This document shows positions 44,401 through 55,760 of a DNA stretch of 64,000 bases, piece after piece; position 1 is the first letter of the stretch; each line of letters starts with the position of its first letter. The stretch is from Gnetum montanum (lineage: Eukaryota; Streptophyta; Gnetopsida; Gnetales; Gnetaceae). The stretch is from the NCBI GenBank assembly GCA_015680685.1, contig MNCI01001017.1, positions 1,248 to 65,247 on the forward strand. The letters are read 5' to 3'. The notes below the pieces were generated by a model that did not search any database, was not told where the DNA came from, and saw only the letters and a program-made list of their open reading frames with translations. The translations under genes were made by a program, and so were the position numbers.

Positions 44401-45950
44401 AATTTTTGGGTAGAAATTGGGGTCAAATGGAAGCTCATAAGACCAAGAATAGTATGAAAACATGAGAAGAGCATGTTGAATCTCATAAATTTGAAAAGAT
44501 GAAGAAAAAATGATTCAGTGGATGAATGAAATAAAAGATTAAAGAGTACTGAGTAGTTTACACAATGGAAAATATGAAATATAGGATTGTAGTGATGTCA
44601 AAGGTAAGGAACCTTAACTAATCAAGCCAAAAGTTATGCAAGTGGATCCTCCCCATAGTAGGCTCATGTCCTTTTTGCCCTTGCATAACCTCAACTAAGG
44701 AGTCCATGGGCCTGATAGTCAATTTAATAATCATGACAAGTTAAGGATCAACCTAAAAGAATCCACTCAAGAATCCAAACACATCAAACTAAGATATAGG
44801 TCATACAAACTTAGCAATGAGGTGAGTTATGGTAGCATGAATGGATGATAGAGAAGGTGGAATGGAGTTCCAAATTGAGGTCATAAGAAGTCACTTATGG
44901 AATTAGTGGTTAAAATGACCCAAGAAGTTCCATCCATAGTCCAAATCAAAATCATCTGCTTTCAATGACTTCACATCGCCACTATAAGACCAATCCACCC
45001 ACTTGAGACATAAGAGTGCTTCCACAAAACAACCACCATTCCACAAAGAGAAGAAAGACGAAGTAGGAAGTAAAAGAGAGGGCCTTACTTAGAGGGCACC
45101 TTCAAGCATAGGTGAATGTTGTTCAAGTCCCATAACTAATGCTTCTAGCCCTTTTATTTGTCTAAGGGGTGTGCTTTGAATTTCCATTGTTTTGTTTTTT
45201 TAAAATGGAAACCAAACCATGCAAGAACTTATTTGTGTCAAAGGAATGTGCTTTGAATTTCCATTGTTTTGTTTTTTCTTATTTGTTCTATTTTTTTTTT
45301 TGAATTTAAACCACACCATGCAATGACTTATTTGTCTTCCTATTATTGGTTAGCATGGAACATCAAGAAGTCCATGAAAAACACTCAAGCACTCAAGTAA
45401 GAAGAACAAGATAAAGAGTATTGAGTCCCCTTGAAGTCACACCCTTTACAAACCTTTGAATCCTTCCTACTTCCAAAACTACCAAGGTCACGGATTAATT
45501 AAAAGTTTCTTTAATGGAAAACAAACCTCAAATTCCTAGAACAAGCAAAACCATAGAGTTCACTAGATGGGTAGATGATGTGGACTCACTGCCTATTCCA
45601 TGAAAAATAAACGATGTCAAAGTCATCAGACATTAGAATTCAAAAATAGAAACCAGACATTAACAATCATAGATTAAGCACAAACCATCATTAGTAAATA
45701 GCAATAGAAGCACTATGTCCTGTGATAATAAACCAAATTTATTAGCAAAAATGAGAAAATATCACACTTAAACAAAAGAAACCAAAATAAAGTAAAATAT
45801 ATAAGAAAGTGTACAATAATCAAGAAATTTAAAGGTACTAAAAATAGTGTAAAATTAGAAAAATTCAAAAATCAAAAATTTGTAAAATCAAAAAATATGA
45901 AAAACAAAAAGGTAGAAAAACTAAGAGGCCATGGTAATGGTTAGCACAGA
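44401..45950 (-). other. Non-coding stretch of element D
   Basis: No gene seen. The conserved block on the top strand is AAGTGGATCCTCCCCATAGT (44639-44658), followed by a TTGCATAACCTCAAC phrase. The pyrimidine/purine-rich parts near 45060 and 45280 match A. The A-rich run 45770-45930 is the minus-strand T-rich tract. Confidence 0.6.
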
Positions 45951-47330
45951 TGGCCATCTTCCCCATGAATGAGTTGGAGGGGATCCAAAAAGTAGAACGT
46001 GGTTGTTCATCTATTGAGGTAGTATTTACATTGGCCTATCTTAGTTTTAGGAAAGGTTTGGCTTGTTGGATGTTGACCAATTACTTTTTATTTAGGCTAT
46101 CAGGTTTGAAGATTACCATGGCCCTAGAGGGAAATGTTTGATCGATTATATATGGTCCCTTACACAATGTTTGAAATTTTATCTCTTGGGGTACATGTGT
46201 GGAGTTCCAGTAAAGAACTTTATCTCCTGGTTGAAGTTTTACTTTCCTGATTCTAAGGTCATGATGTTGCTTGCTGAATGTCTTGTTCACCTCATTCAAG
46301 GATAGGGCCACTAGGTAATTTTCATCTAGCACATTTGGATTAATCAATCTTTCCTTTTGTGCTGGACTTAGATCAAGGTTTAGATCATAGGTCGTTGAGA
46401 GTGTACGAAGCTTGAATTGAATCAAGAGCATTGAAAGTTTCCCATATACTAACTTGTAGGGAAAATAACCAATAGGAAGTTTCCAAGTTGAATGATAAGT
46501 CCAAAGAACATCATTAAGTTTTGTATTCCAATCCTTCCTATATTTTCTAATGGTCTACATTAGTAGTTTTGTAATCTCTTGATTGGTTACCTGTACTTGA
46601 TCGTTAGCTTGGGGCTAGTAAGGTGTTGTTAATTTATGTTCTACTCCCAAACATTACATTAAATTTCTAAATGTGGTACATGTGAAATGAGTTCCATTAT
46701 CAGAAATTAGTGAACATGGTAGCCCAAACCTATTCACAATATTTTTTTGCATAAATTTGATAGTAGTGAATGATGTGCAATCAGTAACGGCTGTTGCTTC
46801 TACCCATTTTGTGTAGTAGTCAACTACTACTATAATATACAACTTCTTGTTAGACATGGGTGTGATGGGACCCATGATGTTAATGCCCCATATGTTGAAA
46901 GGTTCCAATGGTTGAATCCACTATTGAGAACCTTCTATGCAACTGGTCATTCCCCCTTCATGTTGATAACATTCACAAGACTTGACGAACTAGTGGGCAT
47001 CCCTAAAGATTGTAGGCCAATAGTATCCTGCTATCAGGATTTTTATGGTTGTGCATCTCCGTACATGAGCATCTTGGAAAATGCATAGTTGATCTTTGTC
47101 AAGGATACACCAATGAATTAGTCGATTGGCACACACCTTGTAAATATGTCCATTGATTTTCATGAAATATTTAGCCTAATGAAGAAATTTTTATTTCTTC
47201 CTAAAATCCAAGTCTTGTGGCATCTCTTGAGTAAGAAGATATGTGAGGATGTAATTATACCATATTTCTTTTTTAGGTGTTTGTTCATTTATTGCTCTAG
47301 TAAAGAGGAGTTTGTCTAGAAGCTAATCAA
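45951..47330 (-). pseudogene. Element D integrase and post-integrase signal
   Basis: The zinc-binding region lies near 47090-46990 (DAHVRRCTT, with GYYWPTIFRDAH). The core begins IWGINIMGPITPMSNKK (about 46890), where the first catalytic Asp is Asn, a single G-to-A change. WVEATAVTDCTSF and ISDNGTHFTCTTF follow (second Asp kept), then VTNQEI (third acidic residue kept). The open C-terminal domain 46431-46081 holds VKLQPGDKVLYWNSTHV and GPYIIDQTFPSRAMV. Shortly after comes the signal TTCATGGGGAAGATGGCCA (minus, 45951-45970). Only a few stops; the closest thing to an intact integrase here. Confidence 0.85.
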
Positions 47331-48690
47331 AGAGCAGGCTCTCCTCCTCTTTGTTATCCAATCTTAAATGAGGGAGGTGGTGAACATCCACATTCTTGGT
47401 TCCTTTTCAATCTACCATAGTGAAATTGAATTCCTACAAGATCACAAGCCACTGCATGACACAAGGGCTCATCGTTGGCTTATTCATGATGAAATGAATT
47501 GCACTATGATATGTATGTACAAATACTTTGTAACCTAGCACATAGTGCATAAACTTTTCTAGCATGTGCACCACTGCCATTAATTATTTCTCTATGGTGG
47601 TGTAATTTAACTCTGCTTCCACAATGCTTCAACTCACATAGTGGATATAATATGAACATTTCTTATCATCCATCTGTGTGTGCATAGCTCCCAAAGCATA
47701 GTTAGATGTGTCTATCTTGATATGGAATGGTTTGGACCAATCTAGTACTTGTAGGATTGGTGTTTCTACAAGTTTCTCCTTTAATTTTTGGAATGTGTGT
47801 TCACATTCCTTGGTCCAATTGAAAATTGCATCTTTCTTTGTAAGCTTCACCAATAGCTTTGCAATCTTAGAGAAATTCTCAATAAATTGCTCGTAATAAC
47901 CAATGTGTCCAAGGAATGACTAGACATCGTTAACAATCTCTAGTTGGTGTCGTATTCCTTGGATCACCCTTGTCTTTTCTAGGTCTACCTCAATCCCTTT
48001 CTATGAAATTCAGTACCCTAGCACAATGCCATCTTGGGTCATGTGATGGCTCTTTTACTAGTTGAGACATAGCTTTATCTCTACGCATTCCTTTAGTACT
48101 TGCTCAAGTTGATCCAAGGCTTGCTCAAAGGTACTTCCATAGGTGGAAAAGTCATCCATGAAGACTTTAACACCACTACCAATTTGCTATTGAAAGATAC
48201 TAAGGACCAAGCATTAAAATGTTGTAGAGACATTGCATAGGCCAAATGGCATTTTACAATATGCAAAAGTCCCTCATGGACTCGTGAATGTTGTCTTGGC
48301 CTGATCTTCGAGTGCAATTTGGATTTGGTTATAGCCACTATAACCATCCAAAAAGCTATAATAATAATTCCTAGATATGGTGTCTAATACTTGATCCAAA
48401 AATGGCAAAGGGAAGTGATCCTTAAATGTTATCATATTTAATAGCTTAAGGTCAATGTAGACCCACCATTTTCCATCCTTCTTTGGTCCTATTATGAGTG
48501 GGCTAACCCACTCACTATCCATGATTGGATAGATGAACCTAACCTTGAGAAGTTGTTCTATCTCCTCAACAATTTACTTTAATTTGGGCTTCAACTGCCT
48601 CTGTAGCTACCCTCTAGGCTTCATGGTTGGTTCAGTGTAGATGTGATGCTAGCATGTCCTTGGATCGATTCATGTTAGCTCTAGATAAGA
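47331..48690 (-). pseudogene. Element D reverse transcriptase and RNase H
   Basis: The N-terminal part of RT is open at 48522-48274: SEWVSPLIIGPKKDGKWW, then LKDHFPLP-type PFLDQVLD and the SFLDGYSGYNQIQI stretch. MPFGLCNVSTTF follows. The catalytic box is FMDDF (about 48170). RNase H includes HIKIDTSNYALGAM, LNYTTIEK and VLGYKVFVHTYHS (47510-47740). Stops occur at single-transition sites. A linker (48981-48670, MHGANTKSLTCAYVEGMD) joins protease to RT. Confidence 0.85.
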
Positions 48691-49115
48691 CCAAGAAAAG
48701 GTTGTTGACCATTTATTCACCACTTTCAACAACTTTTCTTTTTGTTCAGGAGTAAGTTTGGCATTAATTATGACTAGTTTACCATTCTTTAAAAATGCAT
48801 ACTTCATACCGACTGGTAAATTCTTTAGCTCTAAGGGCTCTAGCTTGAAGTAATTAGGGATTTCCAACTCTCCCCAATAGGTATCATCATCTTCATTAGA
48901 GATTTTGGAATGAACTTCTTCAATTTTGTCCATGCCTTCAACATATGCACATGTTAGGCTCTTAGTGTTGGCTCCATGCATATTATGCTACTATCTAAAT
49001 TAGCTATCAGCCATTGGATGACATTCTACTTTGTGGCTACTATGTATAAACACCTTTGAATATTGATCTCTTACTCACACTAATTGCATGCCTTAATGTA
49101 TGTGCTCTTGATTAA

Positions 49116-49620
49116 CTAAATCTTTTGCACATAATTACACCCATTATCATTGTATGTGATGCATGGAATATGCTTCTTCTCAATTTTTCCTAGCTCATTT
49201 TCCTTAGATATTTTTAGAGATAAGTCCATTATACCCATTCGCAAGTTGCCCATGCTTAACCAAGCCCTTTCCATAATGATGGGAAAGTCACTTTTGTAGT
49301 TGTCCACCTTGATTACTAGAAAATTAGTAGGATAGGACCACCCACAAAATGTGGTCACCTTGTCCTCTACCAATCCCAAAGGGATAGTAATCGACTGATT
49401 TGCTAATTCTAGATAGATGTTGCTCTTCTTAAGAGGTGGTAGGTTCCAATCTTTGTACATATCATGGGAGATGAAGTTAACTATAGAACCAAAATCAAAA
49501 AGAGCCTTGCATGTCTCTTATCTAGCAATCTATAGATAGATGAGTGAACTTTTGGGATCAAATCTTTTTGTAGGAAGGTTGCTAGCCATGATCCAATCAA
49601 AAACAACATGAGTTAGAATT
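49116..49620 (-). pseudogene. Element D aspartic protease
   Basis: Active-site stretch CKALFDFGSIVNFISHDMY (about 49510-49455), with D-F-G in place of D-S/T-G, so probably inactive. An open run 49460-49116 follows with NLPPLKKSNIYLELANQS, PLGLVEDKVTTFCGWSY and GDFPIIM-like SDFPIIMERAWL. Confidence 0.8.
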
Positions 49621-50410
49621 ACAATGAAGATTCTAGGTGGCACTTGGTTTGAAGGACACTTGAAGGTATCTAATGCAGAGGATGAGGGTGATGGAGATGC
49701 AAGACAATTAGCTGGAGTAGGTTATGAGAGTTGGATAGGACTGCTAGGCTAGAAGAAAGGTCATTTTCTTGATTGATTATCTAGACCACTTGGTTGAAAA
49801 ACTAGCTATGAGTGTACAACCCTTATAGCATTTTGTTGTTGTGGCTATGGAGGAATCTCTCCCTACATAGACAAACCAAGAGGTAATTGGGTTGAAGGTG
49901 GAAGTGTAGGTGTAGAGCGATGTGGAGGGTGACAAGGATAAAGATATGGGCTTTTCTGTTGAGTAGATGGTGAATGTGTTTGATGGTACTCTAGAGGATT
50001 ATAGTGATTCTAGAATGATGCATGACTTGCATAACTTCTAGGGGAGACGGACTGTTGAACATAGTACCTGTATGGATCTAGTTGCCTATAAGGGTACTGT
50101 TGCCTTTGTAGTGGCATTCCCCACAATTGTGGTTGGTACCACTATTGGTATTGTTCATAAGGTTGTGGAGGAGTTCCACTTGGGTAGTAAGTTTGTTGTT
50201 GTTGCTGAAATTGTCTTGGACTACCTTGAGGGTAAGATAATTGTCTTGGAGCTTGTCTACATGCTAGGCGAGGATTCAATGCGTACACTCCAGACTCTTG
50301 TAAGTGTGACACCACAAGGAAACATTCCTTTGGATGTTCATATTGGAATGTGTCACATTCAGTTTCATCATTAGAGTCAAACTCCAGAACTTCCTCTACT
50401 ACAGTAGCTT
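49621..50410 (-). pseudogene. Element D gag C-terminal part, cut by element E
   Basis: From 50410 on the minus strand: ATVVEEVLEFDSNDETECDT, a knuckle-like CDTFQYEHPKEC (second Cys lost), SHLQESGVYALNP, then a Gln/Pro/Tyr-rich tail (QQQQQTYYPSGTPPQPYEQY, 50210-50145). It aligns with element A 4850-5540. Homology stops exactly where element E's LTR starts. Confidence 0.8.
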
Positions 50411-50767
50411 TGTGAAACACCACAAAAATTTGGACCTAACACTTTCGGACAAGAATCGAGCTAAGTCATGATGCTTTCCACCATGACTGAAACTTGCGAA
50501 CTTCACAAACAACATCAAATCGAGTCGAATCAAGCAAGTAAGAGTTCCCTAAGATCCATTGGAGACTAAATCAACATTTGGCAATAGGAACTACAAGTTT
50601 CAAACTCAAAAAACTTAGTTTTGATTAAGGATACTTCTTGCACACGGGCCTGCATGCCCAGCGTGCAGCTCAGCTTGTAGCAACTTTTTGGCCCAAAAAT
50701 GAGCTAAAACATGCTAGAATCAAGTATCTAGACCTCCCAAGACCTTTTACAAGGTCCATAGCAGCTC

Positions 50768-51440
50768 TCAGGCACCTGAAAATTAAATTTTGGGCCCTAA
50801 ATGATGCATTTTCATGTGTGTACGTTGGGTACATTTTAGTGTACGCTGACCAGCGTACAGCCCAGTGTACACCACCAAAAATGGTCCAAAACAAGCACCA
50901 AAGAGCAATAGTTTCACCTGAAATTGACTCCTAGAGGTAGGGAAACTATTGGTCATCATCTCAGGCACCTGAAAATCAAGTTTTGACGTTGAAATGATTC
51001 ATTTACATGTGTGTACGCTGGGTATATTTTGGTGTACGCTGACCAGGGTACATCCTAGCGTACACCACCAAAAATGCCCCAAAACAGGCACCAAAGAGCA
51101 AGATTTTCACCTAGAATTGACTCCTAGAGGTAGAAAAACTGTTGGGCATCATCAAAGGCACCTAAAAATCAAGTTTTTACCTTGAAATGATGCATTTACA
51201 TGTGTGTACGCTGGGTACATTTTGGTGTACGCTGACCTGTGTACAACCAAGCGTACACCACCAAAAATGGCCCAAAACAAGCACCAAAGAGCAATATTTT
51301 CACCTAAAATCAACTCTTGGAGGTAGGGCAACTACTAGACATCATCTCAGGCACTTGAAAATCAAATTTTGGGCTCCAAATGATGGGTTTTCATTTATGC
51401 ACGCCCACTGCGCAGCATAGTGTACACCACTTGAAGCCTT
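50768..51440 (+). repeat. 193-bp tandem repeat in element E LTR
   Basis: Units begin TCAGGCACCTGAAAAT at 50768 and 50961, with a variant at about 51154 and another at 51347, giving about 3.4 copies at a constant 193-bp step. Each unit holds TGTGTGTACGCTGGGTA, GTGTACGCTGACC and a GCGTACACCACCAAAAATG phrase. The array lies 330 bp upstream of the TATA box, an enhancer-like position. Confidence 0.9.
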
Positions 51441-51767
51441 CCAAAACCATATTAGATCAAGTCCAAATGAGTTGAAAATCTACAGGCAGCATTCTCATCA
51501 TACTAGAGCTTAAATCGAAGGGCCAAGTTCAAGATTCTCTATTGTAACAGTAATTTTCATTTGTAAAGTTCAATTCTTTTGTATTGGTCAAGTCTGTACG
51601 CTAGGTTCATATGCCTAGCGTGTACACGCTGGCATGTAGCACGCTGTACAGTTGTAATATTCTTTGCACTTAAGCAATGCAGCCACATGTCATCTGACCC
51701 AAAATTTCCTCACCAACGGCCACTCATATCACTCTAAATCCAAATTTCATGCCCTAAAACCTATAAA

Positions 51768-51781
51768 AACCCCAATTTTCC
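51768..51781 (+). promoter_or_regulatory. Element E LTR TATA box
   Basis: AACCTATAAAAACC followed by a purine-rich leader (51783-51815). The word clusters lie on both sides. Confidence 0.6.
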
Positions 51782-52693
51782 ACAAGAAAAAAAGAGGAGG
51801 AAGAAAAAAAAGGAGATTTTGAGACCATTTTGAACACTAACCCTGTACACTAGACTTCCACCCTACACGCCAATCATACAGCCTTCATGCTGTGCCTGCA
51901 GTCCAAACCAACATACTATCATCCATCCGCATCCACTAGGGCTCTTCGTCCACCTTGTGTCAGATCCACAACTACGTCCAGACCGGTGCACTGTAATCTC
52001 CATTTTGCAATAAAGTTGCTTCATTTCTGGTCAAGATTTGTTATAGTTTTCATTCATTCTTGTTTACCTCTTTGTTTATATTCCTGCACGTTTATGTTCT
52101 AGTTTACGTTTATTACGCTGTTTACACATAACCCAGTGTATGGCACATTGGCATACGTTTGGGGAAATCCTTGTCTGATTCATGTGTGGACCACCCAAGG
52201 TACTCTACCTTCATCAGTTCCAGCTCACCCTCAAGCGAAGGTAGAGTCTTCTATGCCTATCTATAGATCTCTTGGTGTTTCTTTCATTCCAACCTTGCAT
52301 CGACGATTTCGGATGGTACAGACAATGGTGCTAGAAGGAGGGCCTCTCGTTGCTTAAAGCTACTCTGATCCACCGTAGATCTCTTCAGATTCGCTAGTCC
52401 ATCTCATAGATCTTCTCCCTATGATCCCAAATCTACAGTCAGTTTTCTCAAATTTACACTCTATCAACATAGATATGATTTTGAACCTTCCAAATCGGCA
52501 CCCTGTTTAGCCAGATTTGCTACAATCTTAGCATGTATACGTTGCCTAGCCTATCTGCATGCTATCCACTCTATTTGTACACTACCTGTTCATCCTGTAC
52601 ATTGATTTTTGAAGCCTATACACTGGGGGATTCAGTCCATATGTTGTGGATCTAGTCTACACACTGCCACCAGTCCCTGAACATGGCTTGTAT

Positions 52694-52711
52694 GGTATCA
52701 GAGTGGTTTGT
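52694..52711 (+). other. Candidate primer binding site, initiator tRNA-Met type
   Basis: TGGTATCAGAGTGG resembles the common plant PBS TGGTATCAGAGC. The preceding bases (CTTGTA) are not a clean CA end, so the LTR boundary is provisional. Confidence 0.45.
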
Positions 52712-52982
52712 ATGCTAACACTAGCACTTACACGCTGCCGGACTTAGGTGTACGCTGTGTAGACAAGTCTGCACACTAAGGGTGTACGCTAACAAGTATA
52801 CCCGTTCTATACTTAACCAAATTTTTTCCTATTTATGGTATATACATTGATAACACTTAGCCAAATTTTCTCCCATTTATGCCATTTACATTGTTCCAAC
52901 ACTTAGAAAATTTTTTTGCTTCCAGTCCAACAGTTAACCGATTTTTTTTTTACTTTACATTGTCATACTTAAAGCACGTAAA
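52712..52982 (+). other. Untranslated leader of element E
   Basis: Contains a few more TACGCT words (to 52795), then AT-rich sequence with T runs. No gene seen. Confidence 0.5.
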
Positions 52983-55340
52983 ATGGACCCTACGAACACC
53001 AATACTTGTTCTCTCCTCATCTCTGATCCTGACGTGTCAATCTTATACCCTGTGACCACCACCAGACCCATAGTGACTCATGGTGAGGTCAACCCTCAGG
53101 GGGCATCTCGTCGGTCATTAAGACTACAAGATATGGATCCCACATTCACCATCTTAATGCCTAAATAGTATAATTTTATTTGTGTTAAAATCCAAACTAA
53201 ACTAGCCATTGACCGAGCTGAGCTAGAAGCAAAGAGACACTATGAGTTAATTTACAAAAGAGGTCATGACTTCATTCCCATTGCCTATGATGTCATCCCC
53301 CTCACTGCATCCCACCATGAACTCCTATCCCAACTCCTCATGGACAAGAGTCAAACCTTGCAGCAATCCACCGTAGAACCTCAAAACAAAGATGAAGAAG
53401 ATAATTTCATGGCTCAGTCCGAACACAAGGATTCATACCATACTCTCAGTCCACATACTTACGTGAACCAGTTATTTCACCCTTTCATGGGGGAGACCAT
53501 GTCCCTCCATTCATTTAAAACCACTCAAGCACATGTGCCTCAATAGGAAGCATCCACTCTTATTCCCACTCTCCCGTCACCACATTATCCCCTCTCTTAC
53601 AAGTACAACCCCAACAACACCCCCCTCAAACTAATGTAGGGGTGACCTTCCCATCCCAAGTGATTGGGGTGTCATCTGTGATACCTGCTTCTACATCTAC
53701 TCACTATATACTATGAATACAAACCCAAGGGACATCCTTCACCACTTCAACTCAACAAGTTTAGGGTGTTCCCTCACAAATCATAACTGGGCAGTGGGCC
53801 GTGACTAGCATGCAACCGCATCAACCCCCTCATTACAACATACCACCTCATACAAATCCACCCATGAACATCCCTCAAGTATAACAACAACAACAACAAC
53901 AATCCACCCCTTACAGTATGCTGCCCTTAGTAGCACCCACCATGAATATTCCACAAGTGCAACCTCTGACCACTCAACTTTCTTCTTTCCCACCCACTGT
54001 ACAACAATATAACTTGCATACTACACAACATGACCAACCTGCCATTTCACCTAGTGCCCAGGACTAGGCCAAAGCTAAAAAGATAATGCAAGAACTCATT
54101 GATGAGGTAAAATGCCTCAAAACGGCCAGCAATTAAGAGCTTAAAGTATTAGACTTTTACCAAGATAATCCTATTAGCTCTTTGGTACCACCATTGACCC
54201 TGCCCAAAGGAGTTTCTTTGCCTCAACTAACCAAATACAATGGGGAAGGAGACCCCAACGCCCATTTGGTCACATTTAGACTAGAATTTTTATTGCTTCA
54301 GGCATGGCCCCATGCAATCTTACGTGTTTTCGCCATGTCCCTCATTGGGAGAGCTTTAGACTGGTACCAAGCCTTACCTCATAACTCCATATCCTCTTTG
54401 GAGGATCTCTTACACCAGTTCATTACCAGGTTTAAATACAACCTGAAACCTAAAGCAACCTTGGATAGTTTGATACAGGTAAAACAAGCACCGCTTGAAC
54501 CTGTACAAAAATTTATTTAGAGATGGAGTGCTACACTAAACGAACTTCATGAACCAATCCCTGAAACATAATTACTCACCATCTTAAAGGGAGCCGTGAA
54601 TGACTTTGTTAAATCCAAACTATATTACTTAAATGCATGCACTCTTAGCCAAGCATTTGTACAAATTAAAAACATTGAAGAAGCAGCACAAAATAGCCAT
54701 GACCTCGCCTATTTAGCCTTTAAAATTCAGCATAATAAGAAAGACAAAGAAAGGGCTAAGGCAACTGTAGCAGCAGTAGCATAAACTCAACAAACAAGTA
54801 CGAGACAATAAGGTAAACCACGTACCGCCCCTACTAGTTATACTAGACCTGCTCCCGCTACTGCACCCAGACTGTCCACATCACAAAATGCTACACCGGG
54901 TCATGCATGAAACTTTGAGAGGAGATACCCCTCTCAATACACACCATTGCCCGTGAAACCTTCACAATTATTTGACCAACTCTTGAAGGCTGGGCTAATG
55001 AAACATAAATAATTGTCCCCCGTGGCAATTCAAAAACATGATTGATTCTATGAATTGGTCGAGAACCCAAGCTTGGCAACCCCAGATGAGCCCCCAGTTC
55101 CAAGAGGCTTTAGACTAGACTGGTTTTATGAGTACCACCAACGTAATGGGCATGGCACTGACTATTGTTTCACCTTGAAATAAGACATTCAACGAGTGAT
55201 TGATAGAGGTGAGATCACTTTTGATGAGGCCAACCCAGTCAAACCACAAAACCAGCCCATGGGCGTATATAAAGATCCCCTAAATACTAAATAAGCGCCA
55301 TACATAATTAACACCATCTACATAGATAATAACTATGAAA
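52983..55340 (+). pseudogene. Element E gag
   Basis: Starts ATG 52983 (MDPTNTNTCSLL). The first frame runs to 53546 with one stop, then a +2-frame shift near 53560 after which one frame carries the gene to 57061. A Pro/Gln-rich stretch (53600-54050) includes a CAA run at 53883. A short coiled coil (about 54070-54120) precedes the Gag core: KGVSLPQLTKYNGEGDPNAH (54206), RALDWYQALPHNSISSLEDL (54350) and RFKYNLKPKATLDSLIQVKQ. A C-terminal part has GHGTDYCFTLK (55150). Stops are few and mostly TAG or TAA at likely Gln codons. Gag would form the particle. Confidence 0.8.
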
Positions 55341-55344
55341 CACC

Positions 55345-55760
55345 AAAGAACCCCTTCGTAGTTCGTGTTCCCCCTACTGCACTAACATCACCTCAACCTT
55401 CATATTCCCCACATGATCCTCCTACCTCGCAAAAATCATTGGTCATCCGAGTACCTCCCACGGTGGCAACAGCATAGGTACCACCCCAAATCAAACCATT
55501 TTTTGTTCGTGTGCCCTCTGCTGATACAATTGCTAGTGTGACACCATCAAACCGGCCCACTCCCTTTGTTGTCCAGGTGCCACCGGTAGTTGCTACGATA
55601 GAGGTACCAACTACAAATTGCCCAACCCCATTTGTGATCAAGGTGCCTAGGCAGCCTAATGTCCAAGCTCATACACCTCAGACACAATCCTGTCCAGCCC
55701 CATTCTTCATTCGGGTCCTGAAACAACCCGATACTCCGATCCCAAATGTTCCCACACAAC
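55345..55760 (+). repeat. Six PFVVRVP protein repeats between Gag and protease
   Basis: In the gag-protease frame, a 20-29 residue unit is repeated six times, starting NPFVVRVPPTA, KSLVIRVPPTV, KPFFVRVPSAD, TPFVVQVPPVV, TPFVIKVPRQP and APFFIRVLKQP. Linkers are Pro/Thr/Ser-rich. I know of no named domain with this pattern. It may be a beta-strand-linker repeat or a binding module. Confidence 0.8.

Larger units (their letters stand above)
39813..50410 (-). mobile_element. Element D: Athila-like element, reverse strand, truncated in gag by E
   Basis: In its own direction: gag tail (from 50410), protease, RT, RNase H, integrase, post-integrase signal, non-coding stretch, internal promoter-like module, ORF2 (43812-40994), PPT and 3' LTR (40725-39813). 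The 5' LTR, PBS and gag start are missing because element E begins at 50411. The right flank on the top strand is CCTAT (39808-39812), the presumed duplication whose partner lies beyond E. It belongs to the same subfamily as A (GATGAGGCC words) and has the best preserved pol in the window. Confidence 0.85.
50411..52690 (+). repeat. Element E 5' LTR
   Basis: Starts TGTGAAACACCAC exactly where D homology ends. The right end is placed just before a TGGTATCAGAG-type PBS and is uncertain because the 3' LTR is outside the window. U3 is dominated by GTACGCTGG/CCAGCGTAC words, many within a 193-bp tandem array. The TATA box is AACCTATAAAAACC (51768-51781). The last part up to 52690 is the presumed R-U5. 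Confidence 0.6.

Noticed and set aside
50638-51420. Several 60-100 codon ORFs in the E LTR
   Set aside because: They repeat with the 193-bp tandem array in both strands and encode only repeat words.
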